This document shows positions 24,301 through 38,900 of a stretch of 64,000 bases of DNA, piece by piece. A program made the translations under genes and the position numbers. The notes beneath the pieces were generated by a model. The model ran no database searches, was not told the DNA's origin, and was given only the letters and a program-made list of their open reading frames with translations. This DNA comes from Cheilinus undulatus (taxonomy: Eukaryota > Chordata > Actinopteri > Labriformes > Labridae), in assembly GCF_018320785.1 (NCBI RefSeq), contig NC_054881.1, positions 21,018,275 to 21,082,274 of the forward strand, written 5' to 3'. Numbering within the stretch: position 1 is the first letter of the stretch; each line of letters begins with the position of its first letter.

Positions 24301-26680
24301 ATGAAAAATGGAAGTCCTTTGAGTGGAAAACTGTGAGTGGCAGTGAAACAGACTTGTGTTTTTGAGAACAATGATGATGTTTGGGATGTTTGGTGGTTGA
24401 TGGGATGGTTTGATGGTTTTAAACACTGATGATTGTGATACATGATTATATGTCCTTAACTTACCTTGAATTTGTCTTCGAACTTGGATTAACCAGGTTG
24501 GTTCAGGAGTTGAGTTTCAGTCTTTTAAATCTCTGTATCTAACTCTAAATTTGACTAATGAAAGTTAAAAATTCATGATCATTTAGCATTACAAGAAGAT
24601 CATATTTAAAGCATAAGAAAGAAAAAGGCAATAAATGTTCTTCAGGACAATGGTCATCTTAGTCAACCCAAGAAATTTTCAACAAAAATATAAAATCTGA
24701 GATTTAGTCGTAACTTACTCTGTATTTCACCATCTTCAACCAAAGATTGGTTGACTTACCAAAATCTACCAATCTGGTCTTTCCAACAAACCTTTCCTTT
24801 CCTTTTGTTGGCCCTAAGGTCGATGTCAGGTGCAGCTGACTAAAGTACAGCGAAGGCGACCAAAGTATGGCGAAGGCGGCTGAACGGGCGCTCTGAGCTC
24901 AGTTCTTGGGGTCTTCCAGCTTGCTCTCCTGGAGGCAGACTGTCCTGACTGCGTCCTCAGCACCCTTCAAGTCTCCATCTCCTGCCCCTCCTTCGAACTA
25001 GGAGGGGTTGCTGATGTTCTCTTGGGATAGGTGCACTGGCAACGAGGACTTGGTCAGGCTGGGATTGGACGTGGGTTGGGGAGTTTTGAGGGAGGGGGCC
25101 CCGCTGGTTCCGCATTTCATAAATATTAATACAGAGTCCTCCCTCTCCAAATGGGTAGATTCTTTAATTTTGTTAGAGGGGGAAGTGCTTTATTCACTTA
25201 ATGGCTTTTATTAGTGCCCGGTCTTCAACTCTTTCATTAGCTAAAGTGCTGCTATAATTTACAGGGTAAAGGGGGGAGGGGGGTGGTGTCTGAGGAGGGT
25301 TGATCCTTCTGCTGCGGGACAGGGAGGCAGTACCCTCGACCACTGCAGCTTTTCAAAAAAAAATGTGGTGTTTTTCGTGGAAAAACTGGTTTATAACATC
25401 AAATACAACCAATAGCATCTTCATTAACTAAAATGGCGTTGTAGTGAGAATGGTCTCTCCTGCAGGTTAGTTTTTTTCTTTAAATTACCTCAACCTTGTT
25501 ATATATTTATATAAATTTCTGTTAAGATTCCAACATAATATATTAAGAATCAGGCAGATTGTACAACTTATAAATGGATAATAGTGATAGCATTTTTGAC
25601 AGTAAAAAGATGGAGAAAGAACATTTTTGTGGTCTTGCAATGGCGTTCATCCTCATGACACTGGAGAGAAAGGATTTATGTAGTAAGGGATCTTTTTATT
25701 TTGTTTTCCATTTTCTCTGCATTACATGCAGCTCAGCAAAAAATACTTAAGTTGCTATTTTGATTTTTGAGATTTTCCATAATTTTGGAGCATACTGACA
25801 TGCTTATCCATTCTTGTGTATTGGAAAAAAAGATGAAAGAATTCATTTTAACCCATCAGATCTTAAATTATAAGGTGGTGCTGCATCTTTGCAGCATATT
25901 TAAAATGCTTTACAACAACCTAGTATCTTTGGGAAGCTAGACTAATTCATATATTCTGCTTGGTTTGATGAAGCGTGGAGTCAAGCTTTTATTTTTTTTA
26001 TTTTACTGTCTCCTCTCTATTTTCTTCCATGCTTTCTGGCGCCATTCACTGACTAGCATCAGGTGCTCAGACACAAAATGGCTGCACACTTCATTCCAGT
26101 TGCAGCATATCGACATTAGATAATGTGAGCTTCCAGGAGAGCTCCTGGCTCTGATGAAATGCTCTCTGTTTTGCTCCGTGGAGTCTTGTTAGCTGTGAAC
26201 AGCTGGCTTATGATGTCCCCAGACTGCGTCTGAGTGAATGAACTGATTAACCTGAGTGGCTGTCCCAACCAGAGAGAAGGGGTGGGCCACCAGCCTCAAT
26301 AACTGCCTTCATCATCAATGTCACATAAATCACTTAGTTGGACAGGCCTTTCAAATGAGACCCTTTTTCCCTCTCTGAGCCAGACTGCATCGGCTGCAGT
26401 AAGTGCTGTTGCTTGGTGAGGGTGGGTTTCTGAGGGAGAACATGTTACTGTGTCGGAGCACAGGAGACATGATGCAACATTTTCATTTAGCAGGACCACT
26501 TCTGGGACAGATTGTCTAAATTTAAATACATACAAGTGTTAATGGTTATATTTAAAGCTTTTATGCTAAAAAAAAATCATCATGTAGAAGACTGAAATAA
26601 GTGCCATGAATAAAAAAGAGAAGAAATAAAAAAAGAACACAGCAGAGTCTCTTCATTCTTTTACTGTACAGATTTCCAAA
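21301..26680. other. Intergenic interval between stard7 and drg1
   Basis: About 5.4 kb without recognisable genes. Frames up to 114 codons (23157-23501) show no family motif. A somewhat GC-richer stretch at 24780-25330 contains a short near-duplicate ('aaagtacagcgaaggcg' and 'aaagtatggcgaaggcg') but no open frame or promoter signature I can defend. Confidence 0.35.
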
Positions 26681-26683
26681 GAT

Positions 26684-26689
26684 TTTAAT
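26684..26689 (-). terminator. drg1: Possible drg1 poly(A) signal (ATTAAA)
   Basis: The minus strand reads ATTAAA here, about 218 nt downstream of the drg1 stop codon. No canonical AATAAA was seen nearer. Tentative. Confidence 0.35.
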
Positions 26690-26906
26690 GCAAGCCTTAA
26701 CCAATATTCAATATGAACTATTCATGGTGTTAAGTACTGTAGGTTCTTTTCAATGTCACACTTACATTCACCTTATCTTTTGCAAATTAGAGAAAAAAGT
26801 GGGACCCACATGACGATGTGCTCTAATAGATATATTTGATGATTTACCGAGCAACCGTACAGAACATTTTGTGATAAACAGGCCATGCAGAGCGATGAGA
26901 CTCCTT

Positions 26907-29900
26907 TTACTTCTTCACCAGCTGGATAACATCTTCATCCTCCAACACGTGGTCCTTCCCCACCTTCTGAGGGTTGTGTTTCACAGATGATCCCCACACA
27001 AGTGCACTGAAAGACAAAGAAATAATTATTTTTTCTGTACATGAAGATTTTTTGACGAGATTAATGTCTCCTAACATGAAAACAGTGATCCATGCCTCGA
27101 TTACAGCATAAAATAATGTATGAACATAATATGACTTGTCTCTTTGCCACAGCTACAACTGCTCTGCTCTCTTAAGTAACCTACAGGGTGCAATGACACC
27201 CTCAACAAAAGCTTTCTAATCACTGGTGTCACTGTAAGAGCCATTAATTCCCCAGAGGATGGCTAATGCTTAGCTGCACTAATATATCGACTGATTGATG
27301 ATCCAAGCTCTCCAATTTCTAGATGGTAGTGCAACACAACATCTCAGATCCTAATCCAGACTCTAGGACTAATGCTTATCTAGCGAACATCGCCATAAAG
27401 AGGCTAAAGGCTGTGATTAAAGCAACTTTTGTTGTTTTAAAGCTTCTAATGACCACTGCTTGATCTGGTGTAAAGTCATTCAAAGATAATACCTTTGTTA
27501 TAAGGCCTTAGCATTAGTATCAAATGTTTCTTAATTAAATACACTTTGGACAAATACTGATAAAATACCATCCAATGTGACAGGACTAAGCAAAACATGA
27601 CCAACAGAGCATTTATGAACAACAAATGATGATTAGCTATAACTAATAAACCATTTTTCCTTTAAGCATACATGACATACTTGGACCACCTTAAGAAAGA
27701 AATTCCTTACACTTCTTACAACTATATTCATCGCATTTAAAAATATTTTTCTCCAGGTTTTATCTGCTCATTTTTCATGTTCTTTACTTAAATCATGATT
27801 TCATAAAATATTTGCCCTTTAATTGTTTGTATGATTTTGCTCCAGGTGCAATCCCCCACAAAAAGGCCCCTGATTTTCCCCCTTGTCGAAAAAATTACAT
27901 CTACATGCGTCAAGTTGGGGTCAGGCAATATGTGAACACAGCGGTAAATATTCAGGAAAATTTCCCCATGAGGGAGAGGTGATGTTGTTTAGATCCTGGG
28001 ACTACTGTTGTTGATTTGATGGCGGTGACTCAGCTTGGTAATCTTTTCTGCTTGTGTATTCATGAAATTATCAGGAATTCATGAGTGGAAAAAGGCTCAT
28101 CACATGGTTTTCTTTTTCTAAATTTAATTATAAATTTTTACCTTTTTCAAATGAGAAGAGAAACATGAAATGTAGGGAAGAGAGAATGGGGCTGACATAC
28201 ACCAAGAGGTCATTGATGGAGATGTAAACCAGTGACTAGTGCCTCTATGACTCGAAACTATTTATCTACATATTTTCTCTACTAAAGTGAGTTTAACAAG
28301 CACCCCAGTCATTTGGTTTCTTTAACAAACACAACATTTACACGTGTGAAATACCGAACAACCTTGTGTAGCCTGTTTTGATTAAAACGTAATAAACATA
28401 TGGTAATAAGAGAGGGGGAAGAGGAATGCTCATAGGAGTAGTGATTGGGACGACAATAAAGATTAAACATTTTTTTACTACAAAGCTAACTGGGGACAAA
28501 CAAAATTCCAGTTAAAAGCAAAATATTGGGGTGCGCCGGTGGTCGAGTGGTCAAGGCACGCCCCATGTACGCAAGCGACCCAGGTTCAAATCCAGCCCAT
28601 GGCACTATTTCCTACATGTCTCTCCCCGCTCTCTTCCCTGTTTCTGACTCTATCCACTGTCCTCTCTCTAATAAAGGCACAAAAAAGCCCAAAAATAAAT
28701 CTTAAAAATAAAAAAGCAGCAAAATATTAATCTGAGTCCAAAGTACTTACTACTTAAATTCTTTGATGAGGTTTTTGTGGATTTTTAAGCAGAAATCCTC
28801 GACTGAAGTTCTTCCATCAGGGAGAACAACAGGGGACGTGTAATCAGGAAGCTGGCCTTTGGGTTTAGTGTAGCTGCAAGTAATAAGATCAAGACAAAAG
28901 TCAGAATCTGCTGTCTAAATCAATAGCTATACAGTGCTTAAGAACTGTATTAGATCACCTGTCATATTTGTCTCAAAGACCATCTAGCATCATGAAGTGC
29001 TTTTATGCGGACTCTTTCATTTTCAGTGAGCTCTCCACGTTTTACCATTTTGAACAGGAATGAGGGATTTCAAACTGAATTCACCCAAATTTGAGCTGGC
29101 TCACTGGGCTTCTCTGAGAAGTCAGAAATGAATCAAGCATAACATTCAACCACTAAAACTCATTTTCTGTTCAGGAATGCAAGTAAATAACTATAATTTG
29201 GCATATTAATCAAGAAATATTAATGTGCTTTACTATTTTTTTGTTTTTTTTGTAAATCAGTAAATTTGAAAATTCATGGATAACAATAACAATTATATTT
29301 TAGCATTAAAAATATCATTTGGGTTAAGGAGCTTCTGCATATTGGTGTATTAACCATTGCAGAAACATAAAAAATGGTTTTGGTGATTACCAATGCTGTT
29401 AATTTAGGGCAGCTATGGCATAAACCTAACTTTGGTTAGGGATAAGGTGGTCTAATATATTTTGTTAAGCACTGTAAATAAAGCATATTTATCTTTCTTG
29501 TTATGCAGCATCTATATCCTAAACAGTTTTACCGCAGGTTGTTAGTGACTGTATGAACTTCTCTTACATGCGCACGAGTTGTAGGTAGTCCCACATCTTC
29601 TCCAGCAAGTCATCGAAGTTCCAGCGATGGTGGGCGGAGATGGGCACACAGTGTGGCACCTTGTAGATGATGTCGAGTTCCTCAATTGAGATCTGGTCGA
29701 TTTTATTCAGTACGTAAATGCAGGGGATGTAGACCCTGTAGTGACAAGAGAGAGTGAGTGTGTGCGGTCAATAACTGCTACATCAATGTGCCATGATATC
29801 TGTTTTTACTTGTTGAAAAGAGAAAAAATGTTGCTTTCTGACCTTTTTTCTACATTCCCTGAGAGCCTAAATCATGCCAAAAAATTCCAGTCTGTCCATC

Positions 29901-32900
29901 TGTGAGCCTGTGCTCCATGCATGTTCTCTCAGGGCCAATCAAAAGTAGACATTTAAGAATAAATTACCTGTTATACTTAAAGGTTATAACTACAATCCAG
30001 AGTAGTGATAGAAAGTTGTTCAGATGATATCTTTATGAGCACAACATGGAGGCAGTGGCCTATTTGTTGTTCATCATAAACAGCAGCGTTGTAATGAACA
30101 GATGTCCAGATATCATCTTTTTGAAGTGCATTAGTCTGTTAACAGAGACTATAGGTCTGCACTGTTGTTCACACACTTCATTAGTAAACTGAGTTTCATT
30201 AGAACAAACGATTCATTAAAGGTTTTGTTTCTTTCCCCTCAATTTTTGTACATTACTGCACATAGTGCTCCCATTCTCTCACTTGTCCCCCACTACACTG
30301 AATCATCATGTCAGCCCATAAAACACAAGGCTTGCAGCGTCACTTTTTAACAGCTTTTCTCCATCGTAAATTAAAAATCATTCATTTAAATAAGGGTGGT
30401 ATAATGTTTAGTAAAGGAGCCATTTGGAGGGTAGCTTTTATTGAAAAAGCTTCTTAATTCAAGACACTTTACTAGAGGAGCTTGAAAATGCATCATTGAT
30501 TGTAATTTGTGCAGTGGGCTTCACCCTCAGAAGTTGTTCTGTAGATATTATAGGAAAAAAATAGACTAAAACTCAAATATCTTGGGTAAAATATGTCATG
30601 CTGCTATGTCTGACTGGCAGTAATATATATTCCATATTCCATTTGCCTCTCCTTAAGTTTGGCCTGGCACATGCATAAGGGGAGAGGGGCAGATCTTAGC
30701 TATACAGTAATTAGCCTCTCTAAACAGCATGGAGTCTAAAGGGTGACTACAAGCATGGAAATTAACTTTTAATGTCAGTAGCCTTATTTATGAATGTTGG
30801 CATGATGTTCTGTATTATTGAGCTGTAATTGGATTGAAAATATTTCACAAGTTGGCAGTAAACAAAAATAAAAGATGAAAACTGCTTATTTTTTCCTAGA
30901 TTAAAATTGAAAAAGTTATGCCCATTATGTGTGAAAGACTAATCACAGTGGTGTAAAAATCCTGGTAGCTTAATGAGAGTAAACGCCACACAAACAGATT
31001 AGACACTGAGCAAGACATTTCTTATTGACTGTGAACTAAGCTGAACCTGACCGTGTTTATTAGAGTTGCTAGAGACAACCATTCAAGGTGTGGTGCCTGA
31101 TAAGGACCAAACAAGACAATCATTAAACCAAATAATCTAAAATCTTGGAAGTTCTAGTTTTTTTCATCAATGACATGTCTCCAAATCATATGTATTCATA
31201 CCAATTTACTTGAACAAAACTGTGTTTTCCATAGAATTGCCCTTTTTTTACTTAAGGGAAGGAAAAGGCTGTTTTGTTTCCAGTTTTTAGAGGAGAATGT
31301 TTTGTTGCTATACAACTGCCGGTTTGGGGGGAGTGCAGATGTTACAATTGTACATATGTTTATAAAAATTACATACAGAAAAGGTTGAAATCATAAGCCG
31401 CACTAAGAAAATTTCATTTCTAAGTGCTTTCCAAGTGCTTTTAAATAGAGCAAGGAGTTCTCATCACAGCTTTTTCAAACATCCTACTATTATTTTGGAT
31501 AGTAACATTTAGGGGTGTAAATCACCAGTTTCATCTCGATACGATATCAATATCGATATTTTGGACAACGATACAGTGTTTTCCGATATCACAAAATCTG
31601 CAATGATACAATTCGATTCGATTTGATATGGGGCCCAGGATCGATATCAGGCAATTTTGTGCAAAAATTACACACAGTTACAGAAAAAAAACAGTTTCTG
31701 CAATTAAATCATTGACAGGTCTCTGTATTTAATAAAAATATGTCTTTAACAAAAACAACAAAGACCTGATTACCCCTGATTACCTTTAAATTAGGAACAC
31801 AACTATGCATATTTGTGTTAAAACATGTTGATTTAAAACAGCAAACATTTTCAGTACCAAACATTTTATTTCTTCACATCCCCAGATCACTCAAGCACCA
31901 ATATGGACTTTTTCTGCAACCATTTATAATAATGATCAAAATGTTTGGCCTGTGTTCCCATTTTAGATTTTTTTCTTCAACTTATTTACACACGTGGACT
32001 TCAACAGATATTTCCGCTCTATATCAGCCCTTCATACTTTACAAAGGGGCCTGTTAATGTGGCAGATAGTTCATTTTTGAAGTTTATTCACCTTATGAGA
32101 TTTAAATGAGGTTTAATATGTGGCATATGTTATAAAATGATTCTTTATCATTTTTTATTTATTGCTACATTGATTCTAATAAATTGAAAGGTTAGAATAC
32201 TAGAGCAAAGTTTTATTATAAAGACGCTCCTGTGCTCCTTGAACCACGTTAAGTTTTGACAGCTTATATTTTCATTATAAATCTAACGTGAGACGGCGAT
32301 GTAAAATAAGTGTATCAAAGGAGATATGCAGCAGCAGACATTTTCCTCTCTATGTATCTGCGGTCTGCTGCAGACAGCACTTGCTTCCTCAGCCATATGG
32401 GTGGAGTGTTTTTATCCATGAACGATCTCATATCGCAGTTATATACAGATAAAGATGTAGATGTAGTCGGCAAACTAAGGGGAGAGATCCATCCTGCAGT
32501 AGCGTCTGTCTGAAATATATCCACACAGCAGAGAGAGGAGAGGATATCCTCTTTCCCTCAGCCGTGAAACTTTAAGCCACTGCTGCTACCTAGTTAGCTT
32601 GCAGCTAGCTTGTTGAGGACGCTGGCTGGGGCAGACACTGTCAACAGGCGTGCAGGGGAATTGCAAAATAGAAGCGTAGCTTGAAGCATCCATATAGATT
32701 GATGTTTTGACTTTCCATCGATCTGATTGGATCATCAATCAACCAATCGATATATCGATATACATCAATGAATCGTTACACCCCTACTAACATTTTTTCA
32801 CTTTGCAAACAGAAACAAAACTCTTTCACAAAAAACAAAACCTACCAGGGTCAAAATTATTAACCCCACCTGATGCGGATGATAGTAAATTGTGTCTCCT

Positions 32901-35900
32901 TTTTGCTGGATATCAGGCTGAGGTTTGTGAATTATTTTTGTTTCTGTGTGCAAAGTAAAATAATGAAAGCATCCAAAATAAAACTAGGATGTTTGTAAAG
33001 CTGTGTTAAAAATTCCCCGCTATATTTAACAAAACTAGGGTAATACTAGCCATGGAGGGAATTAATGCCAGGGAGAGACTGGATGCTTTATTCTCCAACA
33101 GTTGCAGGCTGATGATGCTGTTGTCTCCTGCTCTGCAATCAAACGACTGCTCTTGGAATAAAGGTTGAGAACACTAGAGCACAGAGTTAGCTCACTTATA
33201 CAAACTCACATAATCTTTATCCCATTTTTTGATGCATTTGTTTCCTTTTGTATTATTGAATTATTTTGTGAAATGACGGACGTTTTCAACATAGGTCAAT
33301 GCATAACTACACTTTCTGCGTTACAAAGAGCAATCTAATGGTTAGAGGTCTGAAAATGCATGCATGATTGGAAGCCTGTATGACACACAAACAGCACTTT
33401 CAGTTTTATCTGCATTGGTGTAGTGGGACATCAGGCCACACCCACTTGGAAGGGCCATCCTGGCACTTCAGCAGCTTACCGATTTCCCTCCACCACATCG
33501 ATGAGGTCATCAGCGGTGGAGTCGCTGCGCAGAGTGATGTCGGCGTTGTGGATCTTGTACTCTGCTAAGATACTCTTTACAGTGTCAGCATCCAGCTCAC
33601 TTTGTGCACACTGGAGAGAGAGAGAGAGAGAGAGAATTTCAATCAAGACACCAACTCAACACGTGTTTAACAGAGCCTAAACATGTCTGGAGTTTTACAT
33701 TGTGCTAAATATCATGCTTTAAAGGCAGTATAATGTGTATCAAATAGTAATACAGAGTGAGTGCAAATTATTGTATTCATGGAAACAAAATTAGTTCTAG
33801 TACTTTGCAAAAGAGCAAGAAAATATATGTTTCATGTATTATTCAAGTTAGGTGTTTTTTCTTGCATTTCCATTAGAGGGCAGTGTTACACAGCTCTCAC
33901 TGTAACCAAGTTGTAGAACCATAATCAGGTTAAATTCAAAGCATTTTCTTCAACTGATTCTGAAGATTAGTTCAAACGTTTACACAACTTTTTGACACAA
34001 ACATATATTAATTAATTCAAATATGTGTTTAAAATAATGAGGTGCTAGAAAATTTCCCATCTTCAAAATTAACTGACAATCAAGTATGAAAATCCCTGAC
34101 TCCTTTATTTCAAAAGGGGCATCCTTTTAATTGAACACCTGATTCCTCGATTTAATCTCTCTTTCTGAGCCCTTCATCTGTTGGATAACTAGAAAACAAT
34201 ATGCATTTCCAGCATCAAGCACAATGCAAACTAAAAATGTATCAGGTTCTCAAAGCTTTCATATGTAGTTTTCTTGAGTTTGAATTGCTAAAATATCTGC
34301 TATTTTAAAAATAAAATGTATCAAAAAGTACTGGTGCTTAACAAAGACGTCAGATCTTTTGCCATATTTCAAGGTCAAAGCTGCAGTTGTTCATTAAATT
34401 TCCCAGGTTGACATATACTAGCATTTCTCAGGTCCTCAAAAAGAAGCAAAAGTTGTTTTTGCTTCTTACAAACAAACAGCAGATGACTGAGGAGTCCCCT
34501 GGACATGGTGTTTCCCACCAAGCAGTCTGGTTTGGTCTGGTACAGTTTGACATGGTCTTGTAAAGGTTTCTACAGCCAATTTCTGGCCAGCCTTGCACAT
34601 AGGGATCTCTTTTTAGAGATCTGGATTATTTGGCTCAGCTCAGCTGGCAGAAAGAGCTGGTCCCTTGGCTCCAATGACCCTTTGTTCGGTACAATTTTGG
34701 CTTTTTATGTCAAAAATGGAAACAGAAAAAAGGAAACCAGCAATCAACATGGAGCTATCCTGTAGTCCACATAAAAGAGCTTTTATGTGTTGCACCAGGT
34801 AAGCCTAAATTCAAACGTAACCTAGATTGAATACAGTTTTAACTTTTGGCAGACTTTTTGCATGATCAACATTAAGGTGTGGAATAAGCTTTGATAATTC
34901 CAATGCAGGCATTATTTAGGACTTAAATCTTACACCCACCTCCAACTACGTTTCAAGTTCTTCATCAAATCTTGGTGTATTGTTTTGAAAGGTGGGATAA
35001 CTCAGGGGTTAAGGAGGCGCACAGGATTTTACTAGCTAAATGGAGTCTGCACTACATTTTCTGTGATTACATCCCTTAAAAATGTATGAAGACATTTTTT
35101 GGACTCACTTTTGTTTTCCATGAGTGGGGATAATATTTGTCATCCAACAATAAAGTACCATTAAATTATATCATTTTATTGCTTTAACTATCATTGTCAC
35201 TCATTCTGTACTGGCTCTACCACATCACAAAGCTCCGACATATTTTTTATATACTTAAGTCACTGTTTGTCAAAAAATGGCCTGTTAACAGAAGTTATTT
35301 TCAGACATTAGTGTGTTCAAGGACAATCTGGTAAATATAACATTAAAAAATGCTTTTCACCAAAAACTGTTACGATTTATTTTTCAAAAGTTATTAAACT
35401 TTTTATGACCTGTGTCACTACTTGTTGTACACAGTACATCAACATTGGTCTCAGAGGGTTAATAGCTTGTTTTGGACAAAATGACATGGGTGGCTGTTTA
35501 GCTCAGTGGCAAAAATGGCCCGCTCTGGGTTTGTCCATTCTGACTGCTGTCGCACAAGTAATTTGACCAGCCATTCTGGGGTGTCTTCAAAATGCTTTAC
35601 ATCAACCAAGATTTAAAATGAATGTGCAGATTATTTAGTGTCCCTGGGTAATTAATCCACATGTTCTCATATGCTGCCCTTTTCTTAAACCACATCAGCG
35701 TTGGTCAGTGAATGAATAGGCTTATGCCTGTTCAGCAGATGTGCTTTAAAGGTCTACACCACTGCTCTGTAAAAATAAAGGCATTTTAATTGTTTTGAGA
35801 GATTGTTGAAGAAATTCATCTTTTTACTTTTAGTACAAAATGAATCCCTCATTATACCTCGCCATAGGAATGCAGAATGTTAGTTTGTATCAATACATCT

Positions 35901-38900
35901 TACTTGGGATAACATGAGATTTGAAAAGGTGCTTGGACAGAAAAAGGTTAAGAAACACTGCTTTAGACCAATCAATGGACTGCTGCGGGTTTAGCTCCAC
36001 TCTTCAGGGTTGGATAGGTACGTCTGGTTGCCATAAAGTAGGACAGTGCAGATCAATTATTTTGGAAACTTTCTCAACTTTTGACAATGGAAATGCCAAC
36101 AATTTTGAAACAAGCAAACCCACATTGCTGGGTGGAAATGCAGCTTTAGTTCTGACCTTTGAGCCTCAAAGTACTGCAAGATGATGGAGACGAATAAAAG
36201 TCCTAAACAAAGCAGATGATTGGAATCCTAAAAAGCAGACAAAGGCAAGCATCTGTACAACACCATGCTTCAGCTGGATTGAGGTAATAGAGATGGAATA
36301 CCTAAAATTGAATTTACACCCAATTTTTAGGGGAAACTTCCTCATTATGCCTTTTGTTTCTTTTTAACTGTATTATTAATGGGTTGTTTAGTGTTTAGAG
36401 ACTTCTGTGCCAGCACTCTGTGCATGCTGATGGTATTAAAAAATTGAAATAATTCTTGGCACATCTATTTTATACTCAGTGACTAGAGGAGAAATAATTC
36501 CTTTTAAAAAGGCAAGGAAACTCACACATACTGTCTTGATTGCACAAATACATTAGTAACATTGTAAAAAGGGAAAGACTCCTGTTCTTGGTGCTGTATG
36601 ACTACAACTTAAATTTTTGTTGCTGTGGTATTGTTTTGTTTGATTCATACTGGTATAAAAAGATTAAAATCCTGGTATCATGACAAGCATACACCAGCAT
36701 AGCTTTTTTTGATTCAGTATTTTGACAAGTCTTCATTCCTGATTTTATATTTTTCTGCGTGAGACATACTGTAGCTGTGAAGTTGATGCCTCCTTTGTCC
36801 TTCTTCTTGAAGCCGATGTTGGGTGGTTGCTTGTTTAGTCTGATGCCAAAGCCCTCCAGCTCATGTTCTATCAGCTTCTTATGGCCCAGAGGCTTCAACA
36901 CATCGAGCACTATCAGGATTAGGTTGCAAGTTCGAGCCACTAAAACAGAAGGAAGAGGAGGAGGGAGAAGCTGAAGAGGAGTGGATTAAGGAATCACAGA
37001 GATTTACAAAGAGGGAATAACAATGAGGTATTACTTTTTTCCCATAAGCACTTACATAAGAACATAATGTCTAAATGGAACAGCTTATGTTTGTCACAGC
37101 GCACTTTGTTTCCTAAAGCATTTGCTGTGAGAATCAAAACAGTGTCAGAGCAAGCCTGTTCATCATCCTGCCCTTATAGCAGAACAAAATAGCTTGACAC
37201 ATCTTCAACACTTTATAAAGTTTTATTGCTGCCATTAGAGGCACATAATAGCAGGTAATTAAAAATAAAGAGATCTCTTATCAAATAGAAAAACATTCCC
37301 TTTAGCTCTAATGTCAAAAGACTTCATTTGACAGTGCAATTCTTTGCTTCCTAATTCTGTTTTTTATGGGTTGATTCAGACGTGTTTCTGTCACTGATTA
37401 CATCTTTTACCTGCAATGACCTGTCGTCCTCTTCCTTTGCCATCTTTGGCTCCCTCAATGATTCCTGGGAGATCCAAGAGCTTAAAAGGAACAAGCAAGG
37501 GTTGAAGATATGAAACTTAAAAGGGAAAAAAATGAAAAACTTTTATCACACCTGATCAAATCAGAAATTCTCTCACCTGGATTTTGGCACCTTTGTAACG
37601 AATGACTCCAGGTACTGTTGTGAGGGTGGTGAACTCATAAGCTGCGACTTCAGAGTATACACCTGCAAGGTTACTTAGCAGTGTGGACTTTCCCACTGAA
37701 GGAAAACCGACGAAGCCGATACGGGCATCACCAGTTTTTGCAACATCGAAGCCTAAAAACAAAGAAAGGATAAGACACTTGAATCAGTTAATTTGCTTTG
37801 AAACCCTGTAAAACTTTAACACTGCATAATGATACCTAGAAAACATAGAATCCAAAGAGAATATTTATAAACTGGGTTTTTACCTTCTCCTGCTGCTCCA
37901 CCACTGCCACCTTTTGGTGTGATGAGTTCCCTTCTCAGTTTCGCAAGACGTGCTTTGAGCAGACCCAAGTGGTGAGCTGTGGCCTTGTTCCTTTGTGTCC
38001 TGGCCATCTACAGTGAGGAGAAACAAATCCAACATTAGATCTAATACTTGGATTTTGTATAATACTGGCATGGACAACCTACTGCTGTGGACACACCTGG
38101 CTCCAACCGCTGCTAGTGGTCAATATCAGACCACAACCATTATTATAAATGCCAAAGTGAGTCTATTTATATATATATATATATGTTTTTTTTTTTTTTT
38201 TAATAATTATCACGGGCATTCTTATCACAACAATGAATACATTTATCTTCGCAATTATTGTTTCTCTGTGAGTTTATCTCTCTCTCTTTTTCTCCTTCCA
38301 TCCTCTCTCACTGCCAACACTGCTTCAGTAGATGGCTGATAAACTTGGGTCTATCTGAAAAAAAGACACAAACGATCACTCCAATCCTTTTAATGATCAT
38401 ATTCCTTGTTGCAATAATAAAGATAATATTTTAAGTTTTTATCTTTGTCTATTATTTAAAAAAAAAAACTTTATCACTGAAGGTGATCATTTTAATCATA
38501 GCTTAATTAATGCTATCTGTTCTATTAGTGTTTTCCACAAAATTAAACTAACAAACTTGTCTTGCCTCCCCCCTCCATGAAAATTTCTGATGATATTTAT
38601 ACAGATGAATCAGCTGTAAAAATTGGCCATATGTATGAAAAAGTTTAAGGGGTTTTATGCAGGACATTCTCTTTCTTCATCCTCATTCTTTAAACTTTAA
38701 AATGTGTTTTAAGAAGAGAGCTTCATTCAAAATGTTCACAGATCATGGTGCCCCCCCTTTAGTTTGTGGTACCCCAGGCATCTATCTGATAATACAGTTA
38801 TGCATGCATTTTGAGGGCAATATATAACACTCTGCCAATATGCACTGTTTTGTTTTTTTTGTCCGCTGTAAATATTTACAGAAAATTGTACATCTGCCAA

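Noticed and set aside
35488-35580. tRNA-like text 'gtttagctcagtggcaaaa' considered as a tRNA gene or SINE
   Set aside because: It has an A-box-like stretch but no convincing B box or cloverleaf, and no SINE body or tail.
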